Origin: a virus
Virus record (IMG/VR): IMGVR_UViG_3300032676_000752
Location: 1-57,662 of that record
DNA length: 57,662 bases
Reading direction: 5' to 3' (one strand)
Part shown: positions 7,801 through 15,387 of the stretch, piece after piece
Layout of the letters: each line of letters opens with the position of its first letter
Position numbering within the stretch: position 1 is the first letter of the stretch
Translations under genes and position numbers: made by a program
The notes under the pieces: generated by a model
Database searches by the model: none
What the model was told of the DNA's origin: nothing
What the model saw: only the letters and a program-made list of their open reading frames with translations

Positions 7801-7817
7801 CGGGATTGGAAGTCCCG
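7801..7817 (+). promoter_or_regulatory. Hairpin between groEL and the homing endonuclease
   Basis: CGGGA (7801-7805) pairs with TCCCG (7813-7817) across a 7-base loop, 13 bases before the GGGAGG ribosome site of the endonuclease. There is no following T run, so it is not a clear terminator. It may set a boundary between groEL translation and the intruding gene. Confidence 0.4.
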
Positions 7818-7844
7818 GCAGTCTCTACTCGGGAGGTAGAAACC

Positions 7845-8570
7845 TTGACAACCCCATCGAAACCCATCTTACCACTTTGCATCTGTGGTGACCCGTCGTG
7901 CAGGATTCCCTACGGATTCTGTCACTGCGAATGTGGAAAACTGACTAGAATTGCAGATAAGAATTGCAGCAAGAGGGGAGACGTTAAAGGGTTTCCTCGC
8001 CGCTTTCGTGTTGGTCATGGAAGCAGAACAGTGTGCCGACCCGAATACGCTGTTCCCTTCAAACTAGATGGGGTTTATTGCCGAGTGATACCCCTCGGAG
8101 ATGGTCTTGTGGCCATCGTGAATGAGGATGATTACTATGTGCTCGCATTCTTCAAATGGAGCTACTTTAAATCTCCGCACACAGGTACTTTCTATGCTCA
8201 TCGAGGTATCAAACTTTCCGACCGACGTAACTCTACGTACTCGATGCATCGGCAGGTTATGGGTTTTAAGCGAGGAGATCCTCGCCAGGTAGACCACAAA
8301 GACAACTTGGACACCTTGAACAACACAAGAAACAATCTTCGCGATGCGACCCATGACCAGAACATGCATAACCGTGGAATGCTCGCAACCAACAAGAGCG
8401 GATATAAGGGAGTAAGTTGGAAAGAGAACAATAACTCGTATGTTGCTCAAATTTCATTTCAAGGAAAGAGGATCCACTTGGGCTACCGAAAGACAGCGAG
8501 AGCCGCCCACGAAGAACTGTACGTCCCCGCCGCACTAAAGTACCACCGCAAGTTTGCGAGGGTAGCATGA
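7845..8570 (+). CDS. HNH-AP2 homing endonuclease
   Basis: 241 aa from the preferred TTG start; an in-frame ATG at 7791 would add 18 residues but has no ribosome site, whereas TTG 7845 has GGGAGG (7831-7836) at good spacing. The N-terminus has a Cys-rich segment (CICGDPSC, CHCECGK). The HNH core follows (MHRQVMG, GDPRQVDHKDN, then NLRDATHDQN) and residues ~195-241 form an AP2-type DNA-binding domain (SGYKGVSWKE, YVAQISFQGKRIHLGY). This architecture is typical of free-standing phage homing enzymes, which nick a cognate site and copy themselves there. A hairpin (7801-7817) precedes the start. Lower GC than neighbours supports mobility. Confidence 0.88.
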   Translation: MTTPSKPILPLCICGDPSCRIPYGFCHCECGKLTRIADKNCSKRGDVKGFPRRFRVGHGSRTVCRPEYAVPFKLDGVYCRVIPLGDGLVAIVNEDDYYVLAFFKWSYFKSPHTGTFYAHRGIKLSDRRNSTYSMHRQVMGFKRGDPRQVDHKDNLDTLNNTRNNLRDATHDQNMHNRGMLATNKSGYKGVSWKENNNSYVAQISFQGKRIHLGYRKTARAAHEELYVPAALKYHRKFARVA

Positions 8571-8641
8571 CCGCCGAGCACCTAGCAAACATCTGGAAGC
8601 AAATCGCGCTGATATTGGCGCAGGTGAACAAGAAGAAATGA
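8567..8641 (+). CDS. Tiny ORF (24 aa)
   Basis: Reads MTAEHLANIWKQIALILAQV then NKKK, a single amphipathic helix with a basic tail. It is supported only by position: its ATG overlaps the preceding stop (ATGA) and its own stop overlaps the next ATG the same way. Function unknown; it may merely couple translation across the endonuclease insertion. Confidence 0.4.
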   Translation: MTAEHLANIWKQIALILAQVNKKK

Positions 8642-8772
8642 AAACTCCTCGTCGCAAACGCACACCGTACACGCTGGAGTTCAAGCACGACTGCACGCTG
8701 TACTTCGCGGCCAGCACCGTGTTCGTCAAAAAGGGGTCCAGGGTTCGCGTGGTGGAAAGGAAAGGCAAGTGA
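8638..8772 (+). CDS. Small basic protein (44 aa)
   Basis: Begins MKTPRRKRTPYTLEFKHDC and continues as a probable small beta fold ending SRVRVVERKGK. It is strongly basic (many K and R), suggesting nucleic-acid binding. It starts by ATGA overlap and ends by GTGA overlap with the methyltransferase, so it is probably translated. No family recognised. Confidence 0.5.
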   Translation: MKTPRRKRTPYTLEFKHDCTLYFAASTVFVKKGSRVRVVERKGK

Positions 8773-10013
8773 AAGCGACCGTCTTGGTAGGCGACGTGCT
8801 GACACGGCTGGCGCAGTTAGCTGATAACAGTGTCCAGTGCGTGGTGACGAGTCCACCATACTGGGGCCTTCGCGATTATGGCGTGGACGGCCAGCTCGGC
8901 ATGGAGTCCAGCCCATACGAGTACATCGCCAAGCTGGTCGGAATCTTCCATGAAGTTCGCCGCGTTCTGTGTGGGGATGGAACTTTGTGGTGCAACATGG
9001 GCGACTGCTACGCGAGCGGTGACAAGGGCGGATACGCGCGAAACCGTGTCACGGCTTCAGACTCGATGCAAGCATCGAACTTAGGAGATAACTTCATTGG
9101 AGCGCCTAACAGGCAATGGGGCGGCCTTCCACCTAAGAACCTTATCGGGATGCCTTGGCGTTTAGCTTTTGCACTCCAAGCTGACGGTTGGTATCTGCGC
9201 CAGGACATCGTTTGGGCCAAGCCGAACCCGATGCCGGAGAGCGTCACTGACCGATGCACCAAGAGCCATGAGTACCTGTTTCTGCTGACCAAGAGCGCCC
9301 GGTACTACTACGATCAGAATGCCATTCTCGAAAACTGCAGTCCTGCCACGCACGACCGTCTTTCACAGAACGTTCAAGCGCAAATCGGCTCGGAACGCGC
9401 CCATGCGGGGGGGAAAACTAACGGGAACATGAAAGCCGTTGCGCGCCATCTCCCCGGCAATAAAACTCACAAAGGAACCACAGCCTACGAGAACGGCGAC
9501 AAGCGAATGCGGACCAAGGCAGGACTCGTGGACTATGCCGTGCGGGTTCGCAAGCTGGCCGAGGCGGGCAGCGGGACAAAGAACAACGATAGTTTTGATG
9601 CGGCCATGTCGATCATGCCAGAGAAGCGCAACAAGCGATCTGTCTGGACCATCACGACCCAGCCCTATTCCGAAGCCCACTTTGCAACATTCCCCGAGGC
9701 CCTTGTCGAACCCTGCATTCTCGCCGGAAGTAAAGAGGGAGATATGGTACTTGACCCGTTCTGCGGTTCTGGCACGACAGGGGCCGTGGCGCTCAGGTAT
9801 CAGAGAGAGTTTGTGGGCATCGAACTGAACCCGGCATACGCTGAACTGAGTCGCAAGCGCATCGGAGCAGAAGCGCCAATGTTCAACGATGTATCTGTGC
9901 TCGCCCCAGACTCGGCCTACCCATGGTCACCGGCTGGGCCAACTTCGCCGACGCCTGCTCCATCTTCCACCGTGTCACCGCAATCGAGCGCTGATCGACG
10001 CCAGCCGCAATGA
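8769..10013 (+). CDS. DNA methyltransferase (beta class, N4/N6 amino type)
   Basis: 414 aa. The catalytic motif IV TSPPYWG (27-33) comes first and the SAM-binding motif I DPFCGSGTTGAVAL comes near the C-terminus, the permuted beta-class order. The TSPPY form is commonest in N4-cytosine enzymes, although some N6-adenine enzymes share it. It would modify phage DNA against host restriction; no partner nuclease is adjacent. Start GTG 8769 overlaps the previous stop and has GAAAGGAAAGG upstream. The family usually ends soon after the RIGAEAPMF-like helix; here ~37 more Pro/Ser-rich residues run antisense into the 3' end of terL (131-base tail-to-tail overlap), so the true stop may have been lost by mutation or indel. 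Confidence 0.92.
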   Translation: MKATVLVGDVLTRLAQLADNSVQCVVTSPPYWGLRDYGVDGQLGMESSPYEYIAKLVGIFHEVRRVLCGDGTLWCNMGDCYASGDKGGYARNRVTASDSMQASNLGDNFIGAPNRQWGGLPPKNLIGMPWRLAFALQADGWYLRQDIVWAKPNPMPESVTDRCTKSHEYLFLLTKSARYYYDQNAILENCSPATHDRLSQNVQAQIGSERAHAGGKTNGNMKAVARHLPGNKTHKGTTAYENGDKRMRTKAGLVDYAVRVRKLAEAGSGTKNNDSFDAAMSIMPEKRNKRSVWTITTQPYSEAHFATFPEALVEPCILAGSKEGDMVLDPFCGSGTTGAVALRYQREFVGIELNPAYAELSRKRIGAEAPMFNDVSVLAPDSAYPWSPAGPTSPTPAPSSTVSPQSSADRRQPQ

Positions 10014-11430
10014 GTTGCTGGATCTTCTCCTCGGTGGCTACTTGGTCCGGCTTCCTGTCGCCAGTGAGGAACTGGTTCAGTCCATACAAAGTCTCATCGA
10101 GTACGTCGTCTAACTCGTCACCGGGAACCTTCAAAATAGCGCCCGGCCTGTCCGGGTCTGTCTTCCGACTGGTCAAACTCTCGTATGTCTTGGGACAAAG
10201 GTCGGTGACGATGAATTCTCCCCGACTCAACTTGCCGCTGAGTAGTTGCGCATTGCCTACGCTATCCTTTGCGGCCTTGGTCAGCGTAACTCCGTTGTTG
10301 ATCAGAACATCGTTGATAAGGTCGAGGTTACTCTTGCCTGTCCCTGTGTGCGCGTCCATTGCCGGATCCGCATACCCTGAGACAATCCGGCACTGTTGGC
10401 CGCCAGGCCCTACCCGCTGAATGAACTTGCGGGCGATATGGTGCGCGTACTCCTCCGACTTCATCTTGCGCTCAACGTCCTCGGCAATCTTATAGATGCG
10501 CGTGTTCTCGTGCAGGAAGTATAGGCCTGTCGCCGCCGCTGATCCAGAGTAGCCGTAATCCATCGAAATGAAGTGGGTCATCCACCACTGCTCACCGCAC
10601 TCGGAGTACGGCAGGATGTAACTCTCGTTGAGGAACGGGAAGAAGGCGCCCTCTGTGGCACACCAGCACCCAAACAGTAACTTCTTCTGAATATCAGCGG
10701 TCTGCGACATCAGAGCGGCGACTTTCTCCTCGCCGTACAAGGGGTTATCGGACGCCTTGGCAGGAATGAAGCATGTAGTTTTCATTACTGGCGACTCGTC
10801 TTCTTTCCAGCGAGCCCCAGCGTACACAGCTCCAGGAATAACCGATCTTTCAGGATGGCAGAGAGGACATGCATTGTTGAGGAATATAGACATCAGCCAC
10901 GGAGTAGACGGGTTCGCTGTCAATCTGATTCGATTTCTCAACCCATACTCGGGAGGAGTTGCCACCCATGGGAATAGAGACCGAACACGCTTTTCTGTTT
11001 GAAACTGTGCCTCATCGATGCCTAGCCATGAGATAGGCTTTCCAGTGTACAGCTCAACGTCTGAGTCTTTAGCCATGTATCCCAGACGCATTTGTCCACC
11101 GGCAGGGAAACGCCAGAGGCGACCGCCCTCACTCTTCCGTCCTCCGAGGGGCTCATAGATTTTCTTCATCTCATCCATGATGTTTGCCATCTCAGTGAAC
11201 GACTTACGAAGGAGAATACCGCGAAAGTTGGGGTTATCAAATTCTTGAGCGGAATCTCCTACCAAACTCGATGTTTTTCCTCCGCCTGAACTTCCCCCGA
11301 AAAGCGCTAACTGCGCACGGCAGTTGATGAGTGTCATTTGTGGGGGGCAGTTAGGTGCCCATCCAGACACAGCGTGAACGTCTGCGGGAAGGGGTATGAT
11401 ACCTCTATTTTCAAGAAGGGTTAAGGCCAT
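9883..11430 (-). CDS. terL: Terminase large subunit
   Basis: 515 aa. The ATPase has Walker A GGSSGGGKT (45-53) and Walker B WLGIDEAQ (135-142), followed by a motif-III-like LTANPS. The nuclease half has FISMDYGYSG (RNase H-like first Asp), GYADPAMD (second Asp) and DDVLDETLYGL near the end. It pumps DNA into the prohead through the portal and cuts concatemers. It is the last gene of the leftward late block and overlaps the homing endonuclease upstream by 20 bases. The 3' end overlaps the opposing methyltransferase gene. Terminase last is the T7-like order. Confidence 0.95.
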   Translation of the reverse strand: MALTLLENRGIIPLPADVHAVSGWAPNCPPQMTLINCRAQLALFGGSSGGGKTSSLVGDSAQEFDNPNFRGILLRKSFTEMANIMDEMKKIYEPLGGRKSEGGRLWRFPAGGQMRLGYMAKDSDVELYTGKPISWLGIDEAQFQTEKRVRSLFPWVATPPEYGLRNRIRLTANPSTPWLMSIFLNNACPLCHPERSVIPGAVYAGARWKEDESPVMKTTCFIPAKASDNPLYGEEKVAALMSQTADIQKKLLFGCWCATEGAFFPFLNESYILPYSECGEQWWMTHFISMDYGYSGSAAATGLYFLHENTRIYKIAEDVERKMKSEEYAHHIARKFIQRVGPGGQQCRIVSGYADPAMDAHTGTGKSNLDLINDVLINNGVTLTKAAKDSVGNAQLLSGKLSRGEFIVTDLCPKTYESLTSRKTDPDRPGAILKVPGDELDDVLDETLYGLNQFLTGDRKPDQVATEEKIQQLIAAGVDQRSIAVTRWKMEQASAKLAQPVTMGRPSLGRAQIHR

Positions 11431-11974
11431 AGTCCTCTTTTGGAAAATTCAATCTTGCAAATTGGCCGCGCAGTTCAATTGCTTTCCTGTCGCGGGCTCG
11501 CGCTGCGGACTCTTTTGTCTTGAAGCATCCAATGTAAGTGTGCTTGTTCAAGTGCGATATGACAGCGACAAAACAGTCATTCTGTCTGTGGGCATAAACG
11601 CCAATGAATCCGCTCGTGTTCTTCCGCGTGGCGCGCGCGTTTTGCTTGTTCTCTAAAACAGTCGAGATACGCAGATTAGAGCGTCGATTGTCTAAGGTGT
11701 GGGTGATCTCTTCGTGATCTCCCTGTCTTGGGTCGCCGCGTTTCAATCCGAGAATCTCGCGGTGCATGTAAATCTGGTGACGCCCACCTATCTCTTTTCG
11801 AGACGACGAGCGGACAGCGTAAAAACTCTGGCTGTTCTCGCACCAGGTCGCGTACCACTTGTAAAGAGACAGCCATTCGTAATCAGCGGCGTCAACGATG
11901 GTCGCCTGCCCCTTTGTGAGTTGAATTGTGCGATACTCGGGAGTGGGCTGGGAAGCCAGTTCAAGCTGGTCCAT
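11411..11974 (-). CDS. HNH-AP2 homing endonuclease between terS and terL
   Basis: 187 aa from ATG 11974, chosen because GGAGGG lies 8 bases upstream; an in-frame GTG at 11989 sits inside that ribosome site. Architecture: N-terminal beta segment (TIQLTKGQATIVDAADYEW), HNH core (MHREILGLKRGDPRQGDHEE and LDNRRSNLR), then AP2-like C-terminus (SGFIGVYAHRQNDCF, HTYIGCFKT). The usual DHxNxDxLDN is altered to DHEEITHTLDN, so the second histidine/asparagine of the site is changed and activity is uncertain. It is a paralogue in architecture of the one after groEL. It separates the two terminase genes, a favourite insertion site. Confidence 0.87.
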   Translation of the reverse strand: MDQLELASQPTPEYRTIQLTKGQATIVDAADYEWLSLYKWYATWCENSQSFYAVRSSSRKEIGGRHQIYMHREILGLKRGDPRQGDHEEITHTLDNRRSNLRISTVLENKQNARATRKNTSGFIGVYAHRQNDCFVAVISHLNKHTYIGCFKTKESAARARDRKAIELRGQFARLNFPKEDYGLNPS

Positions 11975-11977
11975 AGA

Positions 11978-11995
11978 AGCGCCCTCCACGGCGCT
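11978..11995 (-). promoter_or_regulatory. Hairpin overlapping the homing endonuclease ribosome site
   Basis: On the minus strand AGCGCC pairs with GGCGCT (6 bp) around a 6-base loop. The GGAGGG Shine-Dalgarno site of the endonuclease (11982-11987) occupies the loop and part of one arm, so folding would hinder ribosome binding. A similar hairpin-blocked ribosome site is known for T4 homing enzymes; its role here is inferred. Confidence 0.5.
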
Positions 11996-12018
11996 TTGAT
12001 CTCAGCCCTTATTTTACC

Positions 12019-12609
12019 TCAAAAGTTGGCCCAGGGATCGTCTTCGACTTGCGCCTCGATCGTTGGCGCGTTTTGAACAGGGGCTTGTGGAACCTGTGGA
12101 GAATAGGTCTGTCCGCTTCGCTGTGTGACCACCTGCCGCGTCTCGGTGATCGAGTGGGTGATGATGGTCTGCTCCGCCGGCCGGTAGATGCGCGGCGCCT
12201 CTTCTTTGGTGGGACCGCTCGACGCGTCGGGTACGAAGTTGTTATCGAGGAGCAGGCCTACCCGCTTGTAGCCCATCTCGATTGCGTTGACCTTTGGGGT
12301 GGCCAGGCTGGGGGTCGCCTCAAGCGTCTTGCGCGGAATCGTGATGACCTGCTTCAAGTTGGCGTCGAGCATCTCGACATTGATAAGCCGCTTCTTGACC
12401 AGGACCGCAGTCACAGCCTTCTCGACGGGCTCCATGCGGCGGGTGATCTCCTCGAATACCGCCTTGCGCCGGTAGAGGCCCATGCCTTCTCTGGACGTAA
12501 AGCCCGCCTCAAGTGCTGCTTTGCCTACATCCCGGCAAGCGCAATAGGCGTCCACGAACTTGAGCAGTTGCGGCTGGAGCGGAATGGGGATGCTGGTATC
12601 GACTTCCAT
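12019..12609 (-). CDS. terS: Probable terminase small subunit
   Basis: 196 aa. Residues ~14-60 (FVDAYCACRDVGKAALEAGF then an arginine-rich helix) resemble the helix-turn-helix of Terminase_2-type small subunits, which bind the packaging site and present DNA to the large subunit. A central helical region (85-140) would form the ring; the C-terminus is Pro/Gln-rich and ends DDPWANF. Position directly upstream of terL, apart from the inserted homing enzyme, supports the call. Sequence similarity alone would leave it tentative. Confidence 0.72.
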   Translation of the reverse strand: MEVDTSIPIPLQPQLLKFVDAYCACRDVGKAALEAGFTSREGMGLYRRKAVFEEITRRMEPVEKAVTAVLVKKRLINVEMLDANLKQVITIPRKTLEATPSLATPKVNAIEMGYKRVGLLLDNNFVPDASSGPTKEEAPRIYRPAEQTIITHSITETRQVVTQRSGQTYSPQVPQAPVQNAPTIEAQVEDDPWANF

Positions 12610-12828
12610 TTAGGTCTGAGGCTCCTTGGGATAGTCTCTCCAGACAATCAAATCGCCTAACTCGCATACAGTAAATGCGTTCATGTGAATCTCTGGACGA
12701 TCTTCTGAAAATGTTACCGGAGCTTCCATCGTTTTCCCGTCCGCGCTTTGGCCGCCGAGATGGACGCAAATTGGAATGCCGCCGATGGTGGGATAACGGG
12801 TTGCGTGGCCAACTGGGTATTCGCTCAT
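12610..12828 (-). CDS. Hypothetical late protein (72 aa)
   Basis: A small, probably all-beta protein (GGIPICVHLGGQSADGKTME, FTVCELGDLIVWRD). No family recognised. It abuts terS with no gap and reads in the late direction. Function unknown; a virion decoration or packaging accessory is possible. Confidence 0.55.
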   Translation of the reverse strand: MSEYPVGHATRYPTIGGIPICVHLGGQSADGKTMEAPVTFSEDRPEIHMNAFTVCELGDLIVWRDYPKEPQT

Positions 12829-12878
12829 TTTAGATCACCCCTGGCAGATATTGTACCGCTTGTTCCATTTAGGTAGCC

Positions 12879-13256
12879 TCAGTCATAGAAGATCATCCCC
12901 GGCAAGGTGTCGAGCCATTGCTTCAATTGGGAGCGTTCGTCTTCTGGCAGTGCGGCCCAGCCTTCGGGGGTGATTAGCTCCAGGTTTCCCCAAACCGCCC
13001 CAGGTCCAGAGATATATCCCCAATGCTCTTTGGCTTTTGGATCGATCCTTCCGACCCGTCGCCACCAGCCGATGAAATCGGATAGAATTTCCCTTCCGTT
13101 ACCCCAGAAAGTGATGGCGCATCGACCAGCCACGGTGCAATTGACGGTGTTGCACCGGAAATCCTTCAAGTAAGCCGGCATAGGCAGATAGCGCCAATGG
13201 CACAGACGCCAGAGATATTCGTCACTTCGGGTACACTTCATCGTTCTGTGTGCCAT
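12879..13256 (-). CDS. Hypothetical late protein (125 aa)
   Basis: Trp/Tyr/Cys-rich protein with a conserved-looking start (MAHRTMKCTRSDEYLW) and an acidic C-terminal helix (ALPEDERSQLKQWLDTLP). No family recognised. Its start overlaps the stop of the small membrane protein gene upstream (TGATG), which supports both genes. Confidence 0.6.
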   Translation of the reverse strand: MAHRTMKCTRSDEYLWRLCHWRYLPMPAYLKDFRCNTVNCTVAGRCAITFWGNGREILSDFIGWWRRVGRIDPKAKEHWGYISGPGAVWGNLELITPEGWAALPEDERSQLKQWLDTLPGMIFYD

Positions 13257-13381
13257 CAGTGCCGCTCTCGATTGAAAATGTCGGAGATGGACACGCCCAC
13301 GGCTGGGATGAGTGCTTTCAGGAGTAGCGCAACGATCACGATGAAGATCAGAGCAGCGAGGTTCAGAGCGAGCGTAATCAT
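13256..13381 (-). CDS. Single-pass small membrane protein (41 aa)
   Basis: Nearly the whole first 28 residues are hydrophobic (ITLALNLAALIFIVIVALLL), followed by a short polar tail ending NRERH. The start is ATGA-coupled to the 669-aa gene upstream and the stop is coupled to the next gene. It could be a holin- or antiholin-like peptide, or help anchor an ejected protein, but no family was recognised. Confidence 0.6.
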   Translation of the reverse strand: MITLALNLAALIFIVIVALLLKALIPAVGVSISDIFNRERH

Positions 13382-15387
13382 GCGACTATTTTACCCGTGT
13401 TTCGCTCGACATGGACTGCGCGATCATCGTAAAACTTTTCCAGAAGATCATCCTTCACGTCCTGCATGGGTAGACTTCTCCCGAACACTTTATAAGTCCA
13501 GGCTTCAAGTGCCGCGCGGTTCAATCCTTTCGGATCATCCGATAGTTTCGCTGTGAAGAGCCGCACATCTTTTCCGTCGGCGATATCCTTTTTGGCTCGT
13601 TCCACCAGCGCCGAAACGGGATTCCCTATTTTGAATGACGGTTGGCCCTTGGTCCAATGAGCAAGAGAACCATCGACATCATATCCAATCCAGTGCAATG
13701 CCGGGTTTGGCTTTGGGGAGTGCGGGATAGGTTGCAATTCACTTCCCTTGAATGTACGCAGACCGCCGGGAGAGAGAACGCTCCAACGGCCTCCATTTGA
13801 GAAGTTGGGATTACCACCGTGGACGATGCCGAAGCTATCCTTTCCGATGATCACGGTGATGCCTTTGGATAACTTGACAGGCTCAACTTTCGATGACTTC
13901 TCGCTATCGTTCCGCTCGTTAAACTTTTCCATTGCAGCATCGTTTATAGCTTTGGCCTGCTTCTCTTTCTTTTCGGCGGTCGCATCCTTGCCCTCTAAGT
14001 CGGCCTCGCGCGCTGCATCGTATACGTCATGCTGATGCGCATTGGCTTCCAAGACCTCCTTGGGCACAATGTGAATCTCGGCTGACAACTGCGGCGTCAC
14101 CCGAGCCTGTAGCTTGTGGACGCGATAGTTCGTCGGTGGTGATCCCCTCTCAAATTCGTCCTCGTCTCGGATCACTTTGAAGTGATTCTTAACTGCGGCA
14201 ACAGTGCGCTCGTGGGCATCGCGGGAGTCCACGCCGATCCTGCCGGCCAGAATATCGGGGATGGTGTGGACCGGCTGGCCCTCTTCCTTGATCTTCTCAT
14301 CAATCCGCTCCGGAGATTTCTCAGGCCGAACGGCATCGAATTTTGCTCCGGCAATGCCGCGGGTAACCGCCTTGAGTCCGTCCTCGAATTGCTGAGCGTG
14401 CGCTTTGGCTTGGCTGACAAGCTGCGCGCGGTCCTTGGATTTGTGGAGTATATCGCGACCGGTGGAGGGATCTTTGGAGGGAAAGTCTCGTTGCTCTAAT
14501 TGAACCTCATCAGCATTGCCGTCACGGTCGGTGATTGAGATGGAGTTGACGGTGAAAGTCTTGCCGTCAGCCTCGGTCATGCCGGTGTAGCGTTTCGCCT
14601 CTTCTGGCTTTACGTAGGCAACCGTGGCGTGTGGCTTGTATTCAGGGAATGACCGCTCGGCAAATGTGCCGTGCTTCTCGATCTCCTTTTCCATCCGGCG
14701 CAGGTCGGCAGACTCAACCGGCACAATGATCGGCGCCGCCCCATCGCTGTGCTCGCTAGGCGGGAATGCCTGAGTCTTGCCGAGGGACGCCTCAAAGGGC
14801 GCTTGCTTCTCCAGATACGCGCGAACGCCTGCGGTGTCGCCGTCGATGCCGTACCGCACGGTGATGTGCGCGTCCTCAATCAAACCATCGCCCATCAGAT
14901 CGGCGGGGTCGATAGCCTTGCGGAGTTTGGCGAGCGCTTTGCCTGCATCGCTGTCGGGAGGAATGTCGGCCTGCGTGTAGCCGTGCTTGTACTTCGGTTT
15001 TACTTCTTCCGCATGATCCTTTTGCCCGCCCGGCTTGGCGCTTTCTCCGGCAGTTTGAGCCCCTTGCTGCTGTCCTGCCACTCCTTCACTCCGCTCGCTC
15101 CCAGTGCCTTCTTTGCGCTCGGGGTGTATAGCCATCTCCTCTGGCTTTCTGACTTCGCTGGCATCTTCTTTTTCTCCTTGTCGATGGTCTGCAATTGAAT
15201 CGATGTTGTTCCGACTGCCGTGATACTCATGGGATATTTCCTCTTTTTCTCCATCGGTTGAGGCGCGGCGCACGATAGGTAGCCCAGTCGCTTCATCGAA
15301 CGCCGTTACCTTTCCAGCGGGATGAACTGATCCGTGAGGCCTGAATCCTGCACTTAGATCGATATCGTCTTCGATTGCAATTGCCAC
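13378..15387 (-). CDS. Three-domain protein: 2H phosphoesterase, RelA/SpoT-like, HAD-like
   Basis: 669 aa. Residues ~140-300 carry two H-x-T motifs, H174-I-T176 and H253-A-T255, ~79 residues apart as in 2H phosphoesterases (LigT, cyclic phosphodiesterases, the phage anti-CBASS enzyme Acb1). Residues ~330-460 resemble a RelA/SpoT nucleotidyltransferase: KSPERIDEKI, D378 in IPDILAGRI, NYRVHK (420-425) and E437 in AEIHI, matching the DIxGxRI, GYRSxH and ExQ signatures. Residues ~565-669 form a small HAD-type phosphatase: D570-x-D572-G-S, FTAK (611-614) and YDDR (653-656). Residues 1-135 are charged and probably disordered. It follows the internal virion protein genes without a gap, so it may be ejected with DNA, like the multi-domain 'polyvalent proteins' described in phages. 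The substrate is unknown. Confidence 0.72.
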   Translation of the reverse strand: MAIAIEDDIDLSAGFRPHGSVHPAGKVTAFDEATGLPIVRRASTDGEKEEISHEYHGSRNNIDSIADHRQGEKEDASEVRKPEEMAIHPERKEGTGSERSEGVAGQQQGAQTAGESAKPGGQKDHAEEVKPKYKHGYTQADIPPDSDAGKALAKLRKAIDPADLMGDGLIEDAHITVRYGIDGDTAGVRAYLEKQAPFEASLGKTQAFPPSEHSDGAAPIIVPVESADLRRMEKEIEKHGTFAERSFPEYKPHATVAYVKPEEAKRYTGMTEADGKTFTVNSISITDRDGNADEVQLEQRDFPSKDPSTGRDILHKSKDRAQLVSQAKAHAQQFEDGLKAVTRGIAGAKFDAVRPEKSPERIDEKIKEEGQPVHTIPDILAGRIGVDSRDAHERTVAAVKNHFKVIRDEDEFERGSPPTNYRVHKLQARVTPQLSAEIHIVPKEVLEANAHQHDVYDAAREADLEGKDATAEKKEKQAKAINDAAMEKFNERNDSEKSSKVEPVKLSKGITVIIGKDSFGIVHGGNPNFSNGGRWSVLSPGGLRTFKGSELQPIPHSPKPNPALHWIGYDVDGSLAHWTKGQPSFKIGNPVSALVERAKKDIADGKDVRLFTAKLSDDPKGLNRAALEAWTYKVFGRSLPMQDVKDDLLEKFYDDRAVHVERNTGKIVA

